NCBI RefSeq assembly: GCF_005876985.1
Contig: NZ_VAHD01000002.1
Span: forward strand, 372,001-436,000
Reading direction: 5' to 3'
From: Rhodoferax bucti
GTDB lineage: Bacteria > Pseudomonadota > Gammaproteobacteria > Burkholderiales > Burkholderiaceae_C
Length of the DNA: 64,000 bases
The number at the start of each line of letters is the position of its first letter. The stretch's first letter is position 1. Of this stretch, positions 7,540 to 16,746 are shown in pieces. Under the pieces are notes generated by a model. The model was not told where the DNA came from, did not search any database, and was given only the letters and a program-made list of their open reading frames with translations. The position numbers and the translations under genes are program-made.

Positions 7540-8591
7540 AAGCGCCCCAAAAGATTTTGATCGTCAAGCTCTCGTCCTTGGGAGACGTGGTGCACACCAT
7601 GCCGGCGGTGCAAGACCTGCGCGCTGCTTTTCCGAAAGCCCGCATCGACTGGGTGGTAGAGCGCGGCTTTGCGCCACTGGTGGCGCGCTGCGAGGGCGTG
7701 TCGCGGGTCATCCCTTGCGAACTCCGTGCCTGGAGCAAAAAGCCATTCGCCGCGGCTACCCGTGCCGCCTGGCGCAGCTTCAAGGCCGACCTGCAGCAAG
7801 ACGACTATGACGCGGTGATCGACCTGCAAGGCCTGAGCAAATCCGCGCTGGTAGCGTGGCTGGCTCGTACTACGCCCGAGGGGCGCCGCTACGCCATGGC
7901 CAACCAGACCGAAGGCTCGGGCTACGAGGCGCCGACTCGCTGGGTGGCAGATACGGCCATTGCGCTGGAGCCCCATGTGCATGCCGTACAGCGCGGCCGC
8001 TTGCTGTGTGCAAAAGCGCTGGGCTATACGCCCGCGGATGCGCTGCGCTTCGGGTTGGTGGGCCAGGCTCGCGCCTTGAGCGCGCCGCTGCCCAAGCACC
8101 TGGGCCATGCCGACAACCCCTTTGTGCCCCGCAAGCCGCTGGTGGCGCTGGTGCATGGCACCTCACGGGCTGACAAAGAGTGGCCGCTGGAGCACTGGAT
8201 TGCGCTGGGCCGCCGATTGAACGATGCCGGCTTCAGCGTGGCCTTGCCCCATGCCGGCGCCCGCGAGCTGGCCACCAGCCAGGCGATTGCCGCCGGGGTC
8301 GACGAGGCCTGGGTGCTGCCTGCCGTGGGGCTGGACGTGCTCACTGACACCTTGGCCCACTGCGCCGGCGTGGTGGGCGTGGACAGTGGCGTGAGCCACA
8401 TTGCGGTGGCGCTGGACTTGCCCCATGTGCAAATCTACAACTTTGACACCGCCTGGCGCACTGGCCCGGCGGCGCTGGACGCACGCGGCAAGCCCGCGCG
8501 GCAATGCAGCGTGGTCGCACAACCGTGCCCGGATGTGGAGTCCGTGTGGTCCGCCTGGGAGGCGCTGGCCACCCCGGTGCTGAGCCGCTGA
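7536..8591 (+). CDS. waaC: Lipopolysaccharide heptosyltransferase I
   Basis: The 351-aa GT9-family enzyme adds the first L-glycero-D-manno-heptose to Kdo of the LPS inner core. Family marks are the N-terminal ILIVKLSSLGDVVHTMP stretch and the C-terminal GVDSGVSHIAVALDLP sugar-nucleotide site. I chose the TTG start at 7536: GGAGG (7524-7528) is 7 nt upstream and TTG overlaps the stop of the phosphomannomutase gene, giving translational coupling. No ATG gives a family-like N-terminus. waaA follows after 19 bp. Confidence 0.92.
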   Translation: MKAPQKILIVKLSSLGDVVHTMPAVQDLRAAFPKARIDWVVERGFAPLVARCEGVSRVIPCELRAWSKKPFAAATRAAWRSFKADLQQDDYDAVIDLQGLSKSALVAWLARTTPEGRRYAMANQTEGSGYEAPTRWVADTAIALEPHVHAVQRGRLLCAKALGYTPADALRFGLVGQARALSAPLPKHLGHADNPFVPRKPLVALVHGTSRADKEWPLEHWIALGRRLNDAGFSVALPHAGARELATSQAIAAGVDEAWVLPAVGLDVLTDTLAHCAGVVGVDSGVSHIAVALDLPHVQIYNFDTAWRTGPAALDARGKPARQCSVVAQPCPDVESVWSAWEALATPVLSR

Positions 8592-8610
8592 ATCTGCCTG
8601 TGACCCCCCC

Positions 8611-9969
8611 ATGTTGATGCGCGCCCTCTATTCCCTGCTGACCTACGCTGCCCAGCCTTTGGTGCGGCGCAAACTGCTGCGCCGTGCGCAGGCCGAGCCC
8701 TTGTATGGTGAGTGGATCCCGCAGCGCTTTGGCTACTACGACCCTGCTGTGGAGGGGCTGCCCCGGCCAGCAGAGGGCGCGCAGCGCCCGCCCGTGGTCT
8801 GGCTGCACGCGGTGTCGCTGGGGGAAACCCGCGCCGCTACCGTGCTGCTGGCGCGGCTGCGCGACACCCTGCCTGGCATGCGCCTGGTGCTGACCCACGG
8901 CACGGCGACCGGGCGCGAGGCCGGCAAAGCTTTGCTGCAGCCCGGCGATGTGCAGGTCTGGCAGCCGTGGGACACGCCTGCGGCAGTAGGGCGTTTTCTC
9001 GCCCGTTTTCAGCCCGATGTGGGCCTGCTCATGGAAACCGAGGTCTGGCCCAATCTGGTGGCCGGCTGTGCGCAGCGCGGTGTGCCCCTGTGCCTGGTCA
9101 ATGCCCGCATGAGTGACAAAACCTACCAACAGTCTTTGCGCCTGCGCTGGCTGGCTGGCCCCGCGTATCGCGGCTTGTACGCGGTGTGGGCGCAGAGCGA
9201 AGCAGATGCCCAACGTCTGCGTGAGCTGGGTGCGCCAGTGCGGGGCGTGTTGGGCAATTTCAAGTTTGATGCCACGCCGGATGCCGCCTTGCTGGCGCAA
9301 GGTCGCGCCTGGCGCGCGAGTGCGGGGCGCCCGGTGCTGATGTTTGCCAGTTCGCGGGAAGGCGAAGAGCAGATGCTGCTCGACGTTTTGAAGCAAAAAT
9401 GGCCTCTAGCGCACGCAGTGTCTGCGCAAGCAGCTCCTGAAACCATAGCAAGTGTTTCGCAGGGCGGGGCGTCCTTGCCATTCCAGTTGCTGGTGGTGCC
9501 GCGCCATCCCCAGCGCTTTGCGGAGGTGGCGCAGCTGTTTGTCGATGCCGACTATGCAGTGAGCCGGCGCAGCCAGTGGGGCGAGGTGCCGCAGACGGCT
9601 GATGTGTGGGTGGGCGACTCGCTGGGCGAAATGGCGCTGTATTTCGGCATCGCCCATGCCGCTTTGCTGGGGGGCAGTTTTGCGCCCCTGGGCGGGCAAA
9701 ACCTGATTGAAGCGGCCGCGTGCGGCGTGCCGGTGTTCATGGGGCCGCACCTTTTCAATTTTGCAGAAGCCTCCACGCTGGCGGCAGAGGCTGGTGCCGC
9801 GCTGCGGTGCGCAGACCTGGCCCACGCCGTGACCGAGGCGGTGGCCCTAGCCGCAGACCCCACACGCTTGCAAGCCATGCAGGACGCGGCTTGGGGCCTG
9901 GGCGCCGCGCACCGGGGCGCTGCAATGAAAACGGCCACCGAAGTGGCCGCTGTGATTCACAAGCAGTAA
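8611..9969 (+). CDS. waaA: 3-deoxy-D-manno-octulosonic acid (Kdo) transferase
   Basis: The 452-aa GT30 enzyme, anchored at the inner membrane by its N-terminal helix, transfers Kdo to lipid IVA. Visible marks are the HAVSLGETRAA motif, ETEVWPNL, and the nucleotide-sugar site GGSFAPLGGQNLIEAAACG. It follows waaC in the LPS operon and runs convergent to tolC, ending 3 bp before that gene's stop. It is about 25-30 residues longer than usual, because a copy of the dispersed repeat (9395-9451) is inserted in frame, adding a stretch near AHAVSAQAAPETIASV between the two Rossmann domains. Confidence 0.93.
   Translation: MLMRALYSLLTYAAQPLVRRKLLRRAQAEPLYGEWIPQRFGYYDPAVEGLPRPAEGAQRPPVVWLHAVSLGETRAATVLLARLRDTLPGMRLVLTHGTATGREAGKALLQPGDVQVWQPWDTPAAVGRFLARFQPDVGLLMETEVWPNLVAGCAQRGVPLCLVNARMSDKTYQQSLRLRWLAGPAYRGLYAVWAQSEADAQRLRELGAPVRGVLGNFKFDATPDAALLAQGRAWRASAGRPVLMFASSREGEEQMLLDVLKQKWPLAHAVSAQAAPETIASVSQGGASLPFQLLVVPRHPQRFAEVAQLFVDADYAVSRRSQWGEVPQTADVWVGDSLGEMALYFGIAHAALLGGSFAPLGGQNLIEAAACGVPVFMGPHLFNFAEASTLAAEAGAALRCADLAHAVTEAVALAADPTRLQAMQDAAWGLGAAHRGAAMKTATEVAAVIHKQ
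9395..9451 (+). repeat. Dispersed repeat, copy B (inside waaA)
   Basis: The full-length copy begins AAAAATGGCCTCTAGCGC and ends CAGCTCCTGAAACCATAGCA. It is translated in frame within waaA with no stop. Its 57-bp length is a multiple of three, which would allow tolerated insertion. Confidence 0.85.
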
Positions 9970-9972
9970 TTT

Positions 9973-11307
9973 TCAGGGCACCAGCTGGTTGTTGATGGGT
10001 GCCAGGTCTTCTGCCTTGAGCGTGCCGGCCGCTTGCTTGAGCTTCAAGCCGCCCACCAGCACGTCGTAGCGCGCCTTGGCCAGGCTGGCTTTGGTGCTGT
10101 AGAGCTGGCTCTGGCTGTTGAGCACATCGATGTTGATGCGCACACCCACCTGGTAGCCCAGTTTGTTGGCGTCCAGCGCGCTTTGGCTGGAGGCTTCGGC
10201 GGCTTCAAAAGCCTTCACCTGCGCCTGCCCGCTTTGCACGCCGAAGAAGGCGGTGCGGGTGCCTTGGGCGATGGTGCGGCGGCTGGCTTCCAGATCGGTG
10301 CGGGCCTTGTCTTCCAGCGCCAGGGTTTCCTTGATGCGGTTCTGGGTGGCAAAGCCGGCAAACAGGGGCAGGTTGAAGCTCACGCCCACGGTGGCCACAT
10401 TCACCCTGCTGTCGCCGATGGCGGTGGAGGTACCGTTGTTGTTTACCGCAGAGTAGCTACCCGTCAAGTCCAGCGTGGGCTTGTGGCCGGCTTCGGCCTT
10501 GGCGGTTTCGAGCTTGGCCACGTCCAGCGCAACCTTGAGTTGGGCCAGGCCGGGGTGCTGGGCTTCTGACTGTTGCACCCATGCTTCGGGGTCGGCGGGC
10601 TCAATGGGTGCCAGCACCACCGGTGCTGCCAGCGGTTTGGGGCTTGCATTGCTCACGCCCACCAGTTGGGTCAGCGCGAGGGTTTTGACGCGCAGGTCGT
10701 TTTCAGCGGCCAGCTCTTGGGCGACCACCAGGTCAAAACGCGCCTGGGCTTCGCGGGTGTCGGTGATGGTGGAGGTGCCGACCTCGAAGTTGCGTTTGGC
10801 GGAGGCCAGTTGCTCGGCCACAGCGGCTTTTTGCGCCTTTACGAAGGTGAGGCTGTCCGAGGAGGCCAGCACATCGAAGTAGGCCTGGCTGACGCGCACG
10901 ATCAGGTCTTGCTCAGCCACTTGCAACTGGGCTTTCGCGGCTTCAACGCTCTTCATGCCTTGTTCATAGCTCGCTGCGTTGACCGGGCGGTACAGCGGTT
11001 GCGATGCGCTGATGGTGGCGGTCTGGGCGCCATAGCTGCGGTCCGGGTTGGGCAGGATCTCCTGGTTGGAGCGGCTGGCCCCCAGCGCAAAGTTGGCGGT
11101 GGGCAGCAACAAGGCCTTGGCTTGCTCGGCCTTGGCCAGGTTGGCATCAAACAGGCTCTTGGCCGACTGGTAGCTCGCATCAAACCCGCGGGCGGCGGTG
11201 TACAGGTCTTGCAGGCTTTGGGCGCCCGCATGGGGGGCCACCAGGGCGCCGGCCAGGGCCAGTGCCAGGGGCAACAAGGGCAGTCGTAAAGAGGTAGTGC
11301 GGTGCAT
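9973..11307 (-). CDS. tolC: TolC-family outer-membrane efflux channel
   Basis: The 444-aa product has a signal peptide (cleavage near GAQS, residue about 30) and the repeated long coiled-coil helices of TolC-like proteins. Two OEP repeats each contain a RxxFxxG-like element (SAKRNFEVGTSTITDTREAQ). It would form the trimeric exit duct for a tripartite pump. The RND adaptor and pump lie upstream in the same direction beyond pcm and the rhodanese gene. The ATG at 11307 is preferred because it opens a classic signal peptide; the longer frame does not. Confidence 0.92.
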   Translation of the reverse strand: MHRTTSLRLPLLPLALALAGALVAPHAGAQSLQDLYTAARGFDASYQSAKSLFDANLAKAEQAKALLLPTANFALGASRSNQEILPNPDRSYGAQTATISASQPLYRPVNAASYEQGMKSVEAAKAQLQVAEQDLIVRVSQAYFDVLASSDSLTFVKAQKAAVAEQLASAKRNFEVGTSTITDTREAQARFDLVVAQELAAENDLRVKTLALTQLVGVSNASPKPLAAPVVLAPIEPADPEAWVQQSEAQHPGLAQLKVALDVAKLETAKAEAGHKPTLDLTGSYSAVNNNGTSTAIGDSRVNVATVGVSFNLPLFAGFATQNRIKETLALEDKARTDLEASRRTIAQGTRTAFFGVQSGQAQVKAFEAAEASSQSALDANKLGYQVGVRINIDVLNSQSQLYSTKASLAKARYDVLVGGLKLKQAAGTLKAEDLAPINNQLVP

Positions 11308-11372
11308 GGAGTGCTTTCTCAGTCGAAATGTCAATAAAACAAAGGGGGTGTTGCGTGCGTTTGCCGTGGGCC

Positions 11373-11714
11373 TCAATAGCGGGCGATTGCAGGGTCTCTG
11401 TCCAGGGACCAGGCATCGATACCGCGGGCGATGTTGGCCAGGTCTTCAAAGCCCCGGCTCTGCAAAAACAGTGCGACCTGCATGCTGCGCGCACCGTGGT
11501 GGCACAGGCAGGCGATGGGCCGGTCGGCAGGCAATTCGTGGATACGCACCGGAATCACCCCCATGGGAATGCTGAGCACCTCCAATCCGTCCGGCGCCAC
11601 GCTGGCCAAGGCCAGTTCGTGGGGCTCGCGCACATCCAGCACCAGAGGCTGGCCATGGCCTTCCACGCTGGCGTACCAGGCTTCTAGGTCGGTGGGACGG
11701 ATTTGACTGATCAT
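11373..11714 (-). CDS. Single-domain rhodanese-like protein
   Basis: The 113-aa product is one rhodanese domain with the active-site loop CHHGARS (Cys about 71, CxxGxR form). This supports persulfide or sulfur transfer, though the sulfur acceptor is unknown. LDVREPHELAL is the usual N-terminal signature. It starts 19 bp after pcm and ends 65 bp before tolC. The pcm-rhodanese-tolC order is one I recall from other Burkholderiales. Confidence 0.9.
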   Translation of the reverse strand: MISQIRPTDLEAWYASVEGHGQPLVLDVREPHELALASVAPDGLEVLSIPMGVIPVRIHELPADRPIACLCHHGARSMQVALFLQSRGFEDLANIARGIDAWSLDRDPAIARY

Positions 11715-11733
11715 GCCAATTGCACAGGGAGGT

Positions 11734-12387
11734 TTAAAACTGGAAACGCTCAGGCTCTGCAAAGCCCTGCAGGCGCTGCACCACGGTTTCCCAGGTGGCG
11801 CTGGTGCGGAAATCGGTAGCGCTGGTGCGGGTGACGATGGTGCATTGCATGACCGGGTCATCTCCCACGATGGCCGCCAGACGGCCGCCCACATTCAGGC
11901 GCTGCAGCAGGTCTTGCGGAATCTGGCCCACAGAGCCGCTGAGCAGGATCACGTCGAAGTTGCCTTCTGCGGCGGCCAGCTTGGAGCCATCGGCTTCGCG
12001 CACGGTGACGTTGGTCAGGCCGGCTTGTGCGAGGTTGCTGCGGGCAAAAGCGGCGAGTTCGGGCACGATTTCCAGGGTCAGCACCTGGCGGGCACGGTGG
12101 GCTAGCAGGGCGGCCATGAAGCCGGAGCCGGCACCGATTTCCAGCACGGTCTCGTGGGACTGCACTGCCACGTCTTGCAGCAGGCGGGCTTCCAGGCGGG
12201 GGGCGAGCATGCACTGGCCGGCGGGCAGGGGGATTTCGAGGTCGGCAAACGCCAGAGCCTTGTGGGCGGCGGGCACAAACTCCTCGCGGTGCACGTTGTC
12301 CAGCAATTCCAGGACTTGGAGGTCGAGCACATTCCACGGGCGGATTTGTTGCTCGATCATGTTGAAACGGGCTTGATTCGGATGCAT
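11734..12387 (-). CDS. pcm: Protein-L-isoaspartate O-methyltransferase
   Basis: The 217-aa SAM-dependent enzyme repairs isoaspartyl residues in damaged proteins. Motif I (VLEIGAGSGFMAALL) and the N-terminal NMIEQQIRPWNVLD region are typical. The start at 12387 has AAGGAA about 9 nt upstream; the longer frame to 12426 is less likely. It sits between the RND pump gene and the rhodanese/tolC genes on the same strand, 42 bp after the pump stop, so it may share the pump transcript. Confidence 0.9.
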   Translation of the reverse strand: MHPNQARFNMIEQQIRPWNVLDLQVLELLDNVHREEFVPAAHKALAFADLEIPLPAGQCMLAPRLEARLLQDVAVQSHETVLEIGAGSGFMAALLAHRARQVLTLEIVPELAAFARSNLAQAGLTNVTVREADGSKLAAAEGNFDVILLSGSVGQIPQDLLQRLNVGGRLAAIVGDDPVMQCTIVTRTSATDFRTSATWETVVQRLQGFAEPERFQF

Positions 12388-12429
12388 GGCGAAGTTTCCT
12401 TGGGTCACGTTTAAAGGGTGTGACAAATT

Positions 12430-15400
12430 TTACCGGCCGGTGGCGGCTGAGCCGGCCCACAAGCGCTTGGCCCAGGCGGCCAGATCATCCATATAGCAAT
12501 ACACCACGGGCACCACCACCAGGGTGAGCAGGGAGGAGGTGATGACGCCGCCAATCACCGCCTGGCCCATGGGGGCACGCATTTCGGAGCCTTCGGTCAA
12601 GGCAAAGGCCAGTGGCACCATGCCGAAGATCATGGCCAGCGTGGTCATGAGGATGGGGCGCAGGCGCACTTTGGCGGCCAGCAGCAAGGCTTCGGAGCGC
12701 CCTATGCCGGGGATGGTGCGGCCGTTCGCGTCCGTCTGGTCCTCCCGCGCGCGGATGGCAAAGTCCACCAGGAGGATGGCGTTTTTGGTGACCAAGCCCA
12801 TCAGCATCACTACCCCGATGATGGAGAACATGGAGAGCGTGGAGTTGAACATCATCAGCGCCAGCACCACACCGATCAGCGTGAGCGGCAAGGCGGTCAT
12901 AAGTGCCAGCGGTTGCAAAAAGCTCTTGAACTGGCTGGCCAGAATCATGTAGATAAACACAATGGCCAGCACCAGCGCCGAGATGGCGTAGCCAAAGGCT
13001 TCAGCCATGTCTTTGGTGGAGCCGCTGAATTTATAGCTGTAGCCCGGCGGCAGGCTGATGCTGTCCATCGCGGTCTTGATGTCGGCCGACACCTCGCCCG
13101 TCGAGCGGCCGGACACGTTGCCGCTGATGGAGACCTCGCGCGTGAGGTCGCGGCGGTTGATCTGATTGGGGCCGGTGGATTCGCGCACGTCGGCGACCTG
13201 GTTCAGGCGCACGATGCGGGCACTACCGTCCGCGTTGCTGCCCACGGTGAAGGGCAGGCGCTGCAGGTCGACGGCGGCGTTGCGGGCATCGGGCGCCAGG
13301 CGTACGTTGACGTCGTAGGTTTGATCATCCGGCGCGCGCCAGTTGCCCACGGTTTTGCCGGCAATCAAGGTGCGCAGGGCGCTGCCGATTTGCGCCACAT
13401 TCAGACCGAGGTCAGAGGCCGCATCCCGCCGCACCTGCACGTCCAGCGTGGGTTTATTGGGTTTCATGCTGGAGTCCAGATCGACCAGGCCGGGAACATC
13501 GCGCACCTTCTCCAGGGCCAACACGGTCAAGCGCTCCAGCTCATGCGTGTCCGGCCCCTGGATGGAAAACAGAATCTGCTTTTGCCCGCCCACCGCGTCT
13601 AGAAGGCCTACGTGGGTCACCGTGATGCCCGCCACATTGCGCAAGCGCTGGCGCAGCTTGACCGACATCTGGTCCACGCTCAGGCTGCGGTCTTTGCGGT
13701 CTACCAGGCGGATGTAGATGTTGGCGTAAATTTTTCCCTGCGCATTGCCCGTGTTGATGGTGGTCAACGTGTAACGCACCTCGGGGAACTCACGGATGAT
13801 GGCCTCCACCTGCCGGGCGCGGGCCTCGGTCACTTCGAGCGAGGAGCTGACTGGCGTGTTGAAGGTGAGCGAGGTTTCCGAGAAGTCGGACTTGGGCACG
13901 AACTCGGTGCCCAGAAGCGGCACCATCAAGATGCTGCCCACAAAAATGCCCACCGCAATCAGCACCGTGGCCAGCTTGTGCACCAGCGCCCAGCGCAGGA
14001 TGCTTTGGTAGCCCTCGGCCAGGGCCTCGGTACCGCGGTCAAACAGGCCGGTGACGCGGCCTATGGTCTTGTCGTACCAGTCCACCGGGGCGTGATGTTT
14101 GCCATGGCTTTCAATGCTGGGGTCGTGCCAGACGCTGGAGAGCATGGGGTCCAGCGTGAAGCTCACAAACATCGAGATCAGCACTGCCGCCACGATGGTG
14201 ATACCGAACTCGTGGAAGAACTTGCCGATGATGCCGCCCATGAAGCCGATGGGCAGGAACACGGCCACGATGGAGAGGGTGGTGGCCAGCACGGCCAGGC
14301 CGATTTCCTGCGTTCCGTCCAACGAGGCATTGAAGGCGTTTTTGCCCATCTGCACGTGGCGCACGATGTTTTCGCGGACCACGATGGCGTCGTCAATCAA
14401 CAGGCCCACGCACAGCGACAGGGCCATCAGCGTGATCATGTTGATGGTGAAGCCGAAGGCATTCATGAACAAAAAGGTGCCGATCAGCGCAATCGGCAAT
14501 GTGAGGCCGGTGATCACGGTGGACCGCCACGAGTTCAGGAACAGGAACACGATGAGCACGGTCAGCACCGCACCTTCAATCAGCGTACGCCGCACGTTGT
14601 CCACGGATACGCGGATCTGGCGGGAGCCGTCGGTAATCTGCTCCAGCCGCACGCCGGGTGGTAGTTGCTTTTGCATCTCTGCCAGCGTTTTGATCAGGCC
14701 GTCCACCACCATGATGGTGTTTTCGTCCTGCGACTTTTGCACATTCATCAGCAGGGTGCGCTGGCCATTGTAGAGGGCCAGGGTTTCGGCTTCCTGGGCG
14801 CCGTCCGCCACGCGGGCGACCTGGTCCAGGCGCACCGGCGTGCCGTTTTTGCGGGCCACGATGATGCTGCCGAAGTCCTCGGGCCGCAGCATGCGGGCTT
14901 GTACCTGAATCACGCGCTCCTGCTCGTTTGAGTGGATGGTGCCCAGGGGCAGGTCCTGGTTTTCGTTGGTGACCGCGGTGACCACTTGGTCGGGCGTGAT
15001 GCCGAAAGATTCCAGCGCCTGCGGATTCAGGTAGAGGTTAATTTCCCGCTTGGTGCCCCCCACCAAGGTGACTGAGCCCACGCCGCGCACGTTTTCCAAG
15101 CGCTTTTTGAAGTTTTGCTCGGCCCAGTTGGTTAGCTCCACGGCGGTGAGTGCTTTCGCTCCGTTGGCGTTATCCGGCAGCACGGCCACTGACCACACGG
15201 CGCGCGAGGACGGGTCAAAGCGCAGCACGCGGGGTTCTTTCACCTCGGTACGTAAGTTGGGTTTGACGGCCGCCACCTTTTCGCGCACATCATCGGCCGC
15301 CTTGCGGCCATCGATGTGCAGGCCAAACTCGATCACCACCACGCTCTGGCCTTCGTAGCTGCGTGAGGTCAGGGCATTGATACCGGCAATCGAGTTGACG

Positions 15401-15609
15401 CCTTCCTCCACTTTTTTGGAGACTTCGCTCTCCACAATCTCGGGCGATGCGCCGGGGTAGTCGGTAATCACCACCACCACCGGGAAGTCGATATTCGGGA
15501 ACTGGTCGACCTGCAGCCGCTGCAGCGAAAACAGGCCCAGTACCACCAGGGCCAGCATGACCATGGTGGCAAACACCGGGTTCTGGAGGCTAACGCGGGT
15601 GAACCACAT
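12430..15609 (-). CDS. RND efflux pump, inner-membrane transporter (HAE1 type)
   Basis: The 1059-aa AcrB/MdtBC-like protein has twelve helices and two large periplasmic loops. The proton-relay pair is visible in LCVGLLIDDAIVVREN in helix 4, the mark of drug-type RND pumps. N-terminal FIxRPVFATMV-like start is present as QNPVFATMVML. It should export hydrophobic compounds through the adaptor and TolC. Its ATG overlaps the adaptor's stop (ATGA). Substrate cannot be told. Confidence 0.94.
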   Translation of the reverse strand: MWFTRVSLQNPVFATMVMLALVVLGLFSLQRLQVDQFPNIDFPVVVVITDYPGASPEIVESEVSKKVEEGVNSIAGINALTSRSYEGQSVVVIEFGLHIDGRKAADDVREKVAAVKPNLRTEVKEPRVLRFDPSSRAVWSVAVLPDNANGAKALTAVELTNWAEQNFKKRLENVRGVGSVTLVGGTKREINLYLNPQALESFGITPDQVVTAVTNENQDLPLGTIHSNEQERVIQVQARMLRPEDFGSIIVARKNGTPVRLDQVARVADGAQEAETLALYNGQRTLLMNVQKSQDENTIMVVDGLIKTLAEMQKQLPPGVRLEQITDGSRQIRVSVDNVRRTLIEGAVLTVLIVFLFLNSWRSTVITGLTLPIALIGTFLFMNAFGFTINMITLMALSLCVGLLIDDAIVVRENIVRHVQMGKNAFNASLDGTQEIGLAVLATTLSIVAVFLPIGFMGGIIGKFFHEFGITIVAAVLISMFVSFTLDPMLSSVWHDPSIESHGKHHAPVDWYDKTIGRVTGLFDRGTEALAEGYQSILRWALVHKLATVLIAVGIFVGSILMVPLLGTEFVPKSDFSETSLTFNTPVSSSLEVTEARARQVEAIIREFPEVRYTLTTINTGNAQGKIYANIYIRLVDRKDRSLSVDQMSVKLRQRLRNVAGITVTHVGLLDAVGGQKQILFSIQGPDTHELERLTVLALEKVRDVPGLVDLDSSMKPNKPTLDVQVRRDAASDLGLNVAQIGSALRTLIAGKTVGNWRAPDDQTYDVNVRLAPDARNAAVDLQRLPFTVGSNADGSARIVRLNQVADVRESTGPNQINRRDLTREVSISGNVSGRSTGEVSADIKTAMDSISLPPGYSYKFSGSTKDMAEAFGYAISALVLAIVFIYMILASQFKSFLQPLALMTALPLTLIGVVLALMMFNSTLSMFSIIGVVMLMGLVTKNAILLVDFAIRAREDQTDANGRTIPGIGRSEALLLAAKVRLRPILMTTLAMIFGMVPLAFALTEGSEMRAPMGQAVIGGVITSSLLTLVVVPVVYCYMDDLAAWAKRLWAGSAATGR

Positions 15610-16742
15610 CAGCGGCTGCCTGCTATGGTTTTGATAGCGGTTCCCGCACGCAGGGCGCCCACTGCACCCGCTAACACGGGGGTGCCCTCGGGTATGCCTT
15701 TGACGGCCACCACGGCCACGCCGTCTGCCTCACCGCGCTCGCCCAGCTCCACTGTCTGGTGGGCGACCTTGTTGTCCTGCACCCACTGCACATAGGGCTG
15801 TGGTTTGTCGGTGCGGATGGCGCTCACCGGCAAAGCCAATGTGCGGCTGACACCCACCGCCAGTGCGCCTTGGGCGAACAGGCCTTGGCGCAGGCCTTCG
15901 GGCTTTTCCAGGCTCAAATACACCAGCACGGAGCGGCTGCCAGCCACCGCGCTGGGGTTGATGCGGGCCACGCGGGCTTGCAGGCGCTGGGCAGAGCCTT
16001 CTACCGTCAGTTGCGCAGTTTGTCCGGGTTTGACACCCAGCGAATCGGCAGCGGCCAGGTTGGCTTCCACTTCCAGGCGGCTCAGGTCCACGATTTCCAG
16101 CACGCGCGCATCAATCGCCACGCGTTCGCCGGGCTGGGTCAGGCGCTGTGCGACCTGGCCTGAGATGGGGGCGCGCAGCACGGTGTCTTCCAGTGATTTG
16201 GCCGCCACATCCACACCTGCCATCGCAGCGCGGTAGGAGGCCTCGGCCGCTGCAAGGCTGGCGCTGGAAGATTCGAGTGCGGTTTGCGAAATAAAGCCCT
16301 GGTCGACCAGCTTGCGGTTGTTCTCAAAGCTGCGGCGGGCAATGTCCACCTGCGCTTTGGCTGACTCGGCTTGCTGTTGTGCCTGGCGGGTGCGGGCCTG
16401 GTACTCGGTAGAGTCCACCCGAGCCAGCACCTGACCGGCTTTGACCATATCGCCCTCGCGCACAGTCAGACCTTGAAGCTCACCCGAGACGCGGGCTTTG
16501 ACAAATGCGGAGTTCACCGCCTTGATGGGGCCGGACACGGGCAGGGTGCGGCTCAGGTCCAAGGTGCGGGCCGTCACCACGTCACTGGCAGCCAGCTCCA
16601 GGCTGACCGGCACTTTGAGGGCTGCCTGTTGGCTTTCCAGGGCTTCTCTTTTGGCTTTGTTGGAGTTCACCAGCCGCAGGCCTACGCCCGCAAGTACCGC
16701 TACGCTGATGGCGACCGAAGTCCATTTGATCCAGGGTTTCAT
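15609..16742 (-). CDS. RND efflux periplasmic adaptor (membrane fusion protein)
   Basis: The 377-aa HlyD/AcrA-like adaptor has an N-terminal membrane anchor, a split lipoyl domain (VREGDMVKAGQVLARVD and APISGQVAQRLTQPGERV), a coiled-coil hairpin rich in Ala/Gln, and a beta-barrel. It links the RND pump to TolC. It starts 4 bp after tetR and overlaps the pump start. The last residues (AGTAIKTIAGSR) are encoded by a stretch that resembles the 3' half of the dispersed repeat. Confidence 0.93.
   Translation of the reverse strand: MKPWIKWTSVAISVAVLAGVGLRLVNSNKAKREALESQQAALKVPVSLELAASDVVTARTLDLSRTLPVSGPIKAVNSAFVKARVSGELQGLTVREGDMVKAGQVLARVDSTEYQARTRQAQQQAESAKAQVDIARRSFENNRKLVDQGFISQTALESSSASLAAAEASYRAAMAGVDVAAKSLEDTVLRAPISGQVAQRLTQPGERVAIDARVLEIVDLSRLEVEANLAAADSLGVKPGQTAQLTVEGSAQRLQARVARINPSAVAGSRSVLVYLSLEKPEGLRQGLFAQGALAVGVSRTLALPVSAIRTDKPQPYVQWVQDNKVAHQTVELGERGEADGVAVVAVKGIPEGTPVLAGAVGALRAGTAIKTIAGSR
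15621..15655 (-). repeat. Dispersed repeat, weak partial copy I
   Basis: On the minus strand this reads TGCGTGCGGGAACCGCTATC then AAAACCATAGCA. It matches the 3' half of the repeat, including the GCTAT..ATAGC hairpin, at the very end of the adaptor gene. Chance similarity cannot be excluded. Confidence 0.4.
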
Positions 16743-16746
16743 ACGC

